This document shows, one piece after another, positions 7,688 to 14,296 of a stretch of 34,547 bases of DNA. Position 1 is the stretch's first letter. Each line of letters begins with the position of its first letter. The translations under genes were made by a program, and so were the position numbers. The notes beneath the pieces are model-generated. The model worked only from the letters and a program-made list of their open reading frames with translations, did no database searches and was not told the origin of the DNA. The stretch is from Planctomycetaceae bacterium (GTDB taxonomy: Bacteria; Planctomycetota; Planctomycetia; Pirellulales; Lacipirellulaceae), in contig PATG01000104.1 of the NCBI GenBank assembly GCA_002713555.1, positions 1 to 34,547 on the forward strand. The letters run 5' to 3'.

Positions 7688-8863
7688 ATGGCAGAAGTTG
7701 TCGAAATCAACAATCTGGAAGACCTTGAGCCTTATCGGCTGGCCTGGAATGCGTTGTTGCATCAAACACCGCGGTCTTCGTTCTTTCATACGTATCATTG
7801 GCTTGAGAACTATTGGCAGCATTTTGGGCATGATCAGCGTTTACGCGTCTTAGTTATTTTAGCCAATGGATCACTGATTGGAATTATACCTTTGTGCGTA
7901 CGTACAGAGCGCTATCAGGTTGGCAAGGTTCAAGTCCTGGGTTATCCCTTGGGGGACTGGGGTACTTGGTATGGACCAATAGGCCCAAACCAATCGGCAA
8001 GCTTAACAATGGCATTGCGGTATCTTCGCAACCAACCAAGAGATTGGGATATGCTCGACTTGCGCTGGGTCGATCCAGCGCTGAGTTCTAGAGTAAGTCG
8101 AGCCATACAAAATGTTGGGTGGCAATCACACGTTGGCTCCTACCAGCAAGTTTCTGTAATACAATTTGGCAATACCGATTGGCAGGGCTACAATGCGGCG
8201 CTTTCAAAAAAGTGGCGTCACGAAATCGGTCGACAAGCTCGTGTATTAGAGCGAAATTACAAAGTTTCTTTTGAACGACATCGTCCTCAGGGAAGTTCCT
8301 GCGGTGAAAATGATCCACGTTGGGATTTATTTGACGACTGCCTGGCTATTTCGGAGCGCAGTTGGCAGAGTGAATCCAAAACGGGCAATACCTTATGTCA
8401 TGGCAATGTTCGCCACTTTTTGAGCACCAGCCATCGCATTGCCTCTCATTTAGGCATGCTCGATATGGCTGTACTCAAACTTGACAATCAGCCAGTCGCT
8501 TTTCAGTATAACTATCACTACGACGGCCAACTTTATGGCCTGCGAATGGGATTTGACCGTAGCTTTGCCCGGGAAGGCCCTGGAAAGGTGCTCATGAGCC
8601 GCTTGATCGAGGATAGTTTTAGCCGTGGAGATATGAGTCTGGATTTGGGTATCGGCGATTTTGATTTTAAACGACGTTTCCGTACCAGCGTCGAAACGAG
8701 TTGTCGCACCAGTTGCTATCCCTGGACGGCCTGGCGGTCGCAGGGTGTACGACTCACTCGTTGGATTAAAAATCAGTTAGGCCCAGGAGGCATTTCGGGT
8801 TGCAATTCTCACATTAAAAAAGATGGAGAATGCAGAAGTCGAACCCAGGAGATTACTTCTTAA
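7688..8863 (+). CDS. GNAT-fold acyltransferase, FemAB/BioF2-like (CelD type)
   Basis: This is a 391-residue protein starting from the ATG at 7688 (MAEVVEINNLEDLEPYR). The frame is open upstream to 7553, but that extra part has no family-like sequence. Recognised regions are SSFFHTYHWLENYWQHFG, the central KKWRHEIGRQARVLER, and the terminal GNAT core with PVAFQYNYHYDGQLYGLRMG, GPGKVLMSRLIED and LDLGIGDFDFKRRF. These are hallmarks of the Acetyltransf_6 family, which transfers acyl or aminoacyl groups in exopolysaccharide or cell-surface synthesis. The substrate is unknown. The last 20 or so residues are low similarity. It is probably monocistronic; a strong GC hairpin follows 11 bases after the stop. 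Confidence 0.8.
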   Translation: MAEVVEINNLEDLEPYRLAWNALLHQTPRSSFFHTYHWLENYWQHFGHDQRLRVLVILANGSLIGIIPLCVRTERYQVGKVQVLGYPLGDWGTWYGPIGPNQSASLTMALRYLRNQPRDWDMLDLRWVDPALSSRVSRAIQNVGWQSHVGSYQQVSVIQFGNTDWQGYNAALSKKWRHEIGRQARVLERNYKVSFERHRPQGSSCGENDPRWDLFDDCLAISERSWQSESKTGNTLCHGNVRHFLSTSHRIASHLGMLDMAVLKLDNQPVAFQYNYHYDGQLYGLRMGFDRSFAREGPGKVLMSRLIEDSFSRGDMSLDLGIGDFDFKRRFRTSVETSCRTSCYPWTAWRSQGVRLTRWIKNQLGPGGISGCNSHIKKDGECRSRTQEITS

Positions 8864-8874
8864 GAATTCCCCAG

Positions 8875-8934
8875 GGCAGAGACGTCTGAGGTGCGCGGCG
8901 CGGCGCGGCGCGTGGCGTGCCTCAGACGTCTGCC
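8875..8934. terminator. Long GC-rich hairpin with GGCGC repeats in the loop
   Basis: The arms GGCAG(AG)ACGTCTGAGG and CCTCAGACGTCTGCC pair over 15 bp with a two-base bulge. They enclose a GC-only apex made of about three tandem copies of GCGGC/GGCGC. No T run follows, so it is not a canonical intrinsic terminator. It may block transcription from both sides or be a REP-like repeat. Confidence 0.5.
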
Positions 8935-9073
8935 ACATAGGGTGCCGTCCCCCCCATCCTTGCAGCACTTTGGAGGACATAATCCAAAGGCGACAAGCGG
9001 CAAAAACGTAGTGAGCGGTTTTTGGAGGTTTTCCAAGAACGAATGCTCTGTTGTTACTAAATATTAGGTAAAT

Positions 9074-9108
9074 CCTCAGGAGTCATTTTGAATTAAGAGG
9101 TCCTGAGG
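9074..9108. terminator. Hairpin downstream of the small lipoprotein gene
   Basis: CCTCAGGA at 9074-9081 pairs with TCCTGAGG at 9101-9108 across a 19-base loop. It lies 34 bases beyond the stop of the leftward lipoprotein gene, and would be its 3' end structure. The downstream T content is modest. Confidence 0.35.
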
Positions 9109-9141
9109 ACACACATCTTAATTCGAAGAGTTGTCAGCGCT

Positions 9142-9384
9142 TTAAGGTTGGGGCTCGCTGATATGGTTGGCTTGCTGCTCTCGTAGAGCATCAGCTTCAC
9201 GTTGAAGTTTAAATTCAGAACTTGGGGCGTAGTATTGAGGATCGTCCGTAAGCCACCAGGGGCTGGGTAAGGTTTGACCACCGACATCCATTTGGCATCC
9301 CGTGGCTGACAAGGTAGCCAGCAACAGCAGTCCACTGCCAATGAGTGTAGAAAATTTTTGTGTTTGGATAGTTGAAGTTTTCAC
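9142..9384 (-). CDS. Small lipoprotein, conserved planctomycete type
   Basis: This 80-residue protein has the signal peptide and lipobox LLLLATLSATGC, so Cys30 should be lipidated. The mature part MDVGGQTLPSPWWLTDDPQY followed by EFKLQREADALREQQ matches, from memory, a small conserved planctomycete family of unknown function. The C-terminal third is predicted helical and charged. It is probably attached to the outer face of a membrane. A weak TTGACG -35-like box lies upstream at 9466-9471 on the minus strand. Confidence 0.75.
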   Translation of the reverse strand: MKTSTIQTQKFSTLIGSGLLLLATLSATGCQMDVGGQTLPSPWWLTDDPQYYAPSSEFKLQREADALREQQANHISEPQP

Positions 9385-9791
9385 GTTTCAAGGACTCCAA
9401 TTCGAGGGACTAGTGACTCACGCATTCCCTCAATGGGTGAGTTTAATCGTTATCGTCGTCTTAACCGTCAAACTTTTGCTGAACGTGATAGATTTCAGGG
9501 TTTGCTAGCAATGGTCCAGATTGAAGGCCGACCACATCCCCAGGACCTCGCGACTTTTTTGCTGCAGATTGGCAGCGAAAATAGTTTTTGGGGCGTAACT
9601 TGCTAGAATGGCAGCAGCAGAGGTCGTGTCTGGCAGGTTTTGCAATTTTAGTTTCTTGGAGTGAAGGCACTCAGGATAAAACGGCGTTTAGAATTCTGCA
9701 TGGCAGCTCGATGCAACGCAAAATAAACGGTCGGAGCTGCTATCTTAGAACTGCGAAAAGATTCTTAGATCGGAACCAGGAGAGGTGAATC
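9385..9791. other. 407-bp divergent intergenic region
   Basis: No credible gene is present. It carries signals for two divergent genes. Leftward, TTGACG at 9466-9471 may be a -35 element for the lipoprotein gene. Rightward, TAGAAT at 9604-9609 and again at 9689-9694 are -10-like sequences without good -35 partners. AGGAGAGG at 9778-9785 is the ribosome site of the CHAT gene. Confidence 0.45.
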
Positions 9792-12700
9792 GTGTCAGTT
9801 TTTTTGATGCCCACTATGCGCATCCTGATGCTAGCAATTGGCGTGCTAGTGTGTCAGTTGCCCGTCTTGCCCCTGGCGATGGCCCAGCAGGGGCAGCAAG
9901 TCTTACGAGACTCGATTCCGTCCAGGGTTTACTTTCTGGCAATTGAGCAGCTTTATCGAGGAAGGCACCGGGATGCGCTGCGCACCTTCCAAAGAGAGGT
10001 TCGTGGTAGTGTCAAACTGGGAGTCACCAATCGCTGGATCGATGCAATCAGTTATCACACGATGCTGGGCGAGGTCTACTACCAGCAAGGCCAACTTGCG
10101 CTTGCGATGGAACAATTTGACTATGCCTGTTCCATGTTTTTGCAATATCCCAATTGGATGCTGCGTGTTGAATTCAAGGCCCCTTATGCGGATACGAATC
10201 GATTGAACCGTCCCCCACCGTGGGGACCAGGTAAACGACCGTTTGTTTTGGGGAAATTCCCGAATCAAATGCTGATTCGCTTTGGTGATCTTAAATCTGC
10301 TGAGCGTGTGATTAGTCAGGGAGGAGGGGCGATTACTTCTCCACAACTGTGGCAGCTTAATGTGGTTGAAATTGTGCGTTCGACCGCGCTGGCAATACGA
10401 CGTCGCCACGAATTGCTGGGACCATTGGCTGAGTATGATCCTCTTTCCAAGAATCTAGTGAACGCACTTTCTCGCGGTGGAGCACCACCAAATCATTGGT
10501 CCAATGCATGGGTGGATTTGCAGTTGGGGCTTGTCTACGCAGGGCAGGGAAAACACGACCTGGCCACGAAGCGTCTCCAGCGGGCCGAACGCATTGCGGG
10601 CGAGTACGATCATCCGCTCACCTGCGTGGCCCTCCTGGAGATGGGTCGCATCAATATGCTGGAAGGCAATCTTGAAGCAGCGCAACAATTGTTGGCCGAA
10701 GCTAGCATTTCAGCCTTCTACTACGATGACCTGGGCATTATTGATGATGCCTTTCGATTAGGAACGGTCTGTCGATTGGCAAGAGGTATTTCCGATGTGA
10801 ACCCTGCTCTGCAACCCGCCCTCACCTGGTCACGGCAAAAAGGCTACGACTACCTCTTTGCCGGGCTATGTCTGGATCAGACAGAAGAACTGCTTTCGCT
10901 GGGCAACTACCAGGGAGCGACGTCAGCACTCAAGACGGGTGTTTCTCGTCTGCGAGATGCCGGACAAGGAAGGCTGGGCAATCAATCACGGTATCTTCAA
11001 GGGCGTTTGTTGTTAGCCGAAGGGCATGAAACGGCAGCAAAAGTTTTACAGACTGCCGTGGCAGAGCACATTGGTATGTCGACACACAACTATCGGTTGG
11101 TTCTTGCCAACAGGCGTTTTGATGAGCAGCAAATTCAATCTCGATCTGCAATCAAGGTGTATGGAAAATTGTTGGGGGACCCTGAACCTGTTCAATGGGT
11201 GTTTCAACCTCTGGAAACCCTGGCGAGGCTGAAAACGCCCCACCATGCTGCCTTTGACCGTTGGCTTGCTGCTGTTTCACGAAAGGAAATTGAAAGAGCG
11301 GTCGAAATAGTAGACTTGGCCAAACGTCATCGGTATTTGCAAACGCTCCCCTGGGGTGGTCGCCTGGCGGCTCTTCGCTACACGCTGGAAGTGCCGGATG
11401 AAATCCTCAGCCAGCACGCGCGAGGGCAGCGCAACGAACTCTTGCTCCGATTTCCAGAGTATGTTGACGCACGTACTACTGGCAAAAAGTTGCTAGCAGA
11501 TATCCGAACGGATTGGAAAGATGCTATGGAAGATCGTGCAGTGCGTGATCTGGCCAAGGTTTGGCGTAAGTGGCAGAGTAGTTTGGAGAAACGCGAAAAC
11601 ATACTAAGTAGCATGACCTGCTTGCGGGTCCCCGCGGACATTCAGTTTCCGCCAGTGAAAGCGACAGCGGATTGGCAATCGCAACTTCAGCCTGGGCAAG
11701 CAGTGCTGATGTTCCATGATTCACCAGACGGTCTCCATGGTTTTTTGCTTAGCACTAAATCAGCAATCCGTTGGAATTGCGGGCCCAGTGGTAGGCTCGG
11801 TTCACGGCTGCAGGATTTTTTGAGAGATTTGGGCAACTATTCAGCAAACCACGAGATGACCACTGAAGTACTCGTCGCACAAGACTGGCAAGAATCGGGC
11901 ACCAGGCTGGTTGACGCGTTGCTGGGTGATGCGCCTCTCGATCCGGATTCAATAACAGATTTGCTCATTATTCCCGATGGACTCACTTGGTATGTGCCCT
12001 GGACAGCACTGCCTATACAGACCCAATCAGGCAGAAAGCCACTGATAACAATATCGCGTATTCGAATTGCACCGACTGTAGGTATAGCGTTTGGTCCGCA
12101 GATACCTTTACGCCGTGTGCAGCGATCGGGCCTGGCTGGTAGAAGCATCTTACCCGGTAGTTCAGAGGATGAGAAAGATACGGCCCTCATGGAATTAAGC
12201 AATGCACTGGAGAATCCACTCATTCTTCCCCTGCAAATGCCCGTATCGAACCCGATATCCAGTTCGTTATTAGAAACATTGGTGGTGTTGGAGGAGGCTG
12301 AAATTGATTTGTCAGATCCATTTCACTGGTCCCCTGTTCCACAAGGACGATCTGCACGGCACATTTCTTTAGGGCATTGGCTTCGACTCCCACAATTTGG
12401 ACCGCAGCGAGTTGTCTTACCTGGCACCAGCACCATCGCATCACGAGGAGGCAAAGCCAGTAAACGCCAGTCTTCGATTATGCCACCGGGTAGCGAATTA
12501 TTTCTTGCCAGCTGTGCGATGTTATCGACAGGGGCCCAGACAATACTGCTCAGCAATTGGGTTGTGGGTGGACAATCAACCCAGGAGATATTGCGGGAGT
12601 TTCTGCAGGAGCTACCCCATATGGCGGCTTCAAATGCCTGGCAGCGGAGTGTACGGCTGGCGCGAGAATTGCCTATCGATTCGGCTACGGAACGGCGAGT

Positions 12701-12812
12701 CAAGGCGGGAAAAGAGGATACCGATCTCACGGCAGCACATCCATTTTTCTGGAGTGGATATCTGTTAGTCGATATTAGCAAACCACGGTCAAATCCTGAC
12801 AATCTCGAATGA
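9792..12812 (+). CDS. Secreted TPR-CHAT domain protein with apparently degenerate catalytic dyad
   Basis: This 1006-residue protein starts from GTG at 9792, supported by a near-perfect AGGAGAGG site. An N-terminal signal peptide (MRILMLAIGVLVCQLPVLPLAMA) predicts export. TPR-like helical pairs span roughly residues 50-460, for example TMLGEVYYQQGQLALAMEQF and VDLQLGLVYAGQGKHDLAT. From about 660 to 1000 there is a CHAT (caspase-like) domain, recognised by DLLIIPDGLTWYVPWTALP, by AQTILLSNWVVGGQST and by HPFFWSGYLLVD. The family's His (HxATHG) aligns with VVLEEAEID near 832. The Cys of SACETG aligns with RVVLPGTSTI near 873. Both catalytic residues therefore seem missing, and it is probably a scaffold rather than a protease. 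Substrates or partners are unknown. Confidence 0.8.
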   Translation: MSVFLMPTMRILMLAIGVLVCQLPVLPLAMAQQGQQVLRDSIPSRVYFLAIEQLYRGRHRDALRTFQREVRGSVKLGVTNRWIDAISYHTMLGEVYYQQGQLALAMEQFDYACSMFLQYPNWMLRVEFKAPYADTNRLNRPPPWGPGKRPFVLGKFPNQMLIRFGDLKSAERVISQGGGAITSPQLWQLNVVEIVRSTALAIRRRHELLGPLAEYDPLSKNLVNALSRGGAPPNHWSNAWVDLQLGLVYAGQGKHDLATKRLQRAERIAGEYDHPLTCVALLEMGRINMLEGNLEAAQQLLAEASISAFYYDDLGIIDDAFRLGTVCRLARGISDVNPALQPALTWSRQKGYDYLFAGLCLDQTEELLSLGNYQGATSALKTGVSRLRDAGQGRLGNQSRYLQGRLLLAEGHETAAKVLQTAVAEHIGMSTHNYRLVLANRRFDEQQIQSRSAIKVYGKLLGDPEPVQWVFQPLETLARLKTPHHAAFDRWLAAVSRKEIERAVEIVDLAKRHRYLQTLPWGGRLAALRYTLEVPDEILSQHARGQRNELLLRFPEYVDARTTGKKLLADIRTDWKDAMEDRAVRDLAKVWRKWQSSLEKRENILSSMTCLRVPADIQFPPVKATADWQSQLQPGQAVLMFHDSPDGLHGFLLSTKSAIRWNCGPSGRLGSRLQDFLRDLGNYSANHEMTTEVLVAQDWQESGTRLVDALLGDAPLDPDSITDLLIIPDGLTWYVPWTALPIQTQSGRKPLITISRIRIAPTVGIAFGPQIPLRRVQRSGLAGRSILPGSSEDEKDTALMELSNALENPLILPLQMPVSNPISSSLLETLVVLEEAEIDLSDPFHWSPVPQGRSARHISLGHWLRLPQFGPQRVVLPGTSTIASRGGKASKRQSSIMPPGSELFLASCAMLSTGAQTILLSNWVVGGQSTQEILREFLQELPHMAASNAWQRSVRLARELPIDSATERRVKAGKEDTDLTAAHPFFWSGYLLVDISKPRSNPDNLE

Positions 12813-13036
12813 CAACGATGATGGATAACGACGACAGTCGACTGGATTTTCAACGAAACCTGAAATGACCACTAAGACCAGTCTGGTCCAATCTGGGATG
12901 GCAGTCGCAGAGACCATCCGTTGGAGAACTCCGGCCCAATGGAATGGAGAAACGATCGCAGCTTAGAGCAATGTCTATTGTGATATTTTGAACGTAGCAG
13001 TTTGCATCAATTAAAAAGGCAGCTAATAATGCAGCT
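12813..13036. other. Short intergenic stretch
   Basis: This 224-base spacer shows no gene. It contains a short GACC-AGTCT-GGTC inverted repeat near 12879 and an AT-rich segment just before the DUF4404 start. Confidence 0.4.
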
Positions 13037-13334
13037 ATGAACAAAAAAGAACTAATTCAGACATTAGAAGATTTGCACGCTAAATTGCAGGGTGCCACGT
13101 CTGTGGACGAAGATGCGCAGGCATTGCTGGCAACTTTAACCCAGGACATCAATCGGATTATGGAAGCAGGTGCGGTGTCCGGGGGCGGAAGCTCTCCCTG
13201 AAGATCCAGCCCAAGAAGTAGAAAACTTATCAGCGCAAGTGCAGGATTTGATGCTGGAATTTGAAGCAGATCATCCACAATTGACCCGAGCGCTTAATCA
13301 AGTTTCCTCAGCGCTGGCTAATTTGGGAATTTAG
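13037..13334 (+). pseudogene. DUF4404 family protein gene, frameshifted
   Basis: The first frame gives MNKKELIQTLEDLHAKLQG and about 31 more residues before drifting into GGGSSP and a stop at 13199-13201. The +1 frame continues with EALPEDPAQEVENLSAQVQD, LEFEADHPQLTRALNQVSSA and LANLGI, stopping at 13332-13334. Together they make about 99 residues with the sequence expected of DUF4404, a small helical protein of unknown function. The switch lies in the five-G run at 13181-13185; removing one G restores the frame. It is either a real indel, a base-calling error in the G run, or, less likely, programmed slippage. Confidence 0.8.
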
Positions 13335-13772
13335 CCTGAATCAATATGAAAGCATGCCATAATTCTAAACGGCATTTCCTCAACAGCAGTATCCTTTCTA
13401 AACAACAGCATCGCCAAATCAGGGTTTTTTCTAGCCAGCAGAGCTGTTAAATAATCCGGGCTAGCCCGGATATTTCATACGTTCCTACTCCGGCATCCTA
13501 AGTCCTTCCCTGGCTGCGTTATGCTTCGACTGGCAATCCTCGACGTGTCAAAAACACGCCTCCGGTTGCAAGCCTCGCATGCCTTGCCAGGAAATGACTT
13601 ACGACACCTCGTGACGAAACATATAAAATATCCGGGCTAGTTGGCTTGGGGATTCTGCGGCGTCGAAGGGGAGCCTTCTTCTGGTGGGGCAATCGCTTGC
13701 GTCTTGCTTGCGGGCGTGGGATACTGAGATTAGTGGCTTTCCTGGATCCTACTACTCTTGGGGGTTGTTGCA
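13335..13772. other. 438-bp intergenic region with palindromic element
   Basis: No gene is seen. Most of the region is the 180-bp palindromic element at 13461-13640. After it comes a short stretch leading to the repeat-rich small protein gene. Confidence 0.5.
13461..13640. mobile_element. 180-bp palindromic MITE-like element
   Basis: The ends CTAGCCCGGATATTT (13461-13475) and AAATATCCGGGCTAG (13626-13640) are perfect inverted repeats. Pairing continues imperfectly inward: ATACGTTCC with the facing ATATGTTTCG-like arm, AAGTC with GACTT, and CCTGG with CCAGG. The centre is CGTGT-CAAAA-ACACG at 13544-13558, exactly the midpoint. The whole element can fold as one long hairpin. It encodes no protein. 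A perfect 18-bp palindrome, ATCCGGGCTAGCCCGGAT, at 13454-13471 marks its left boundary. Partial relatives occur at 31341 and possibly 14219. Confidence 0.7.
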
Positions 13773-14117
13773 ATGAAAAGACTTGCCCTGTTATTGTTTG
13801 TTGCCTCGCTATGGTCGAGTGCGCAAGAGTATGCCAATGCTCAAATCGCGTATGTTACTTATTACCAACCGGCTGTGACCTTCTACCAACCGGCTACTGT
13901 TTATAGGCAACCGGCCACCGTTTATAGGCCTGTTGTTCCAGCCTGTGCAACTACTCATACGGTCCGGTATGTACCTGCACCGGTGGTTTCGGCACCCGTG
14001 GTTCCGGCAGTGGCTTATCAACCTGTAGCTCAGGTACGTACACGCTACCGACCCTTTTTAGGTGGGACAGTAAGCCGCGTCCGCTATGGTCATGCACCTG
14101 TTGTCGTGGCTTATTGA
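13773..14117 (+). CDS. Small secreted Tyr/Pro/Val-rich repeat protein
   Basis: This 114-residue protein starts from the ATG at 13773; an in-frame start five codons earlier is possible. A signal peptide (MKRLALLLFVASLWSSAQEYANA) is followed by a low-complexity mature part. It contains tandem repeats of the type YYQPAVTFYQPATVYRQPA and then Pro/Val-rich segments. No catalytic domain is visible. Such Tyr-Gln-Pro-rich exported proteins are frequent in planctomycetes and may be envelope or matrix components; the function is unknown. It is probably its own transcription unit. Confidence 0.65.
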   Translation: MKRLALLLFVASLWSSAQEYANAQIAYVTYYQPAVTFYQPATVYRQPATVYRPVVPACATTHTVRYVPAPVVSAPVVPAVAYQPVAQVRTRYRPFLGGTVSRVRYGHAPVVVAY

Positions 14118-14296
14118 TAAGTCACAGGATTTTAAAACTAGGCGCTAATATACGTTAGACCCTCGTTGGGGAGGATTCTATGATTGTTGCCTGGGCTTGA
14201 GCCCGACGCTTGAGACGAGCCCGCATATTTCACCCGCTCCTGCTGCTGGCTACTAACGAGTATTGAAACCGGTTCTGGCAACTAGCGCCCTACATC
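14118..14296. other. 179-bp spacer with a possible relic of the palindromic element
   Basis: Bases 14219-14249 (GCCCGCATATTTCACCCG and following) resemble the left end of the palindromic element at 13461, with about 22 of 30 matching by eye. GGGCT-TG-AGCCC near 14190 is a small inverted repeat. No gene is seen. Confidence 0.35.

Noticed and set aside
9588..9788. Small frame upstream of the CHAT gene
   Set aside because: No recognisable sequence; it overlaps promoter-like boxes and the ribosome site of the CHAT gene.
9792..12812. CHAT gene as part of a caspase-like phage defence module
   Set aside because: The protein carries a signal peptide, has no neighbouring defence gene and seems to lack the catalytic pair.
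13857..13935. Short repeats resembling a CRISPR array
   Set aside because: They are in-frame coding repeats of a Tyr/Gln/Pro-rich protein, not repeat-spacer units.
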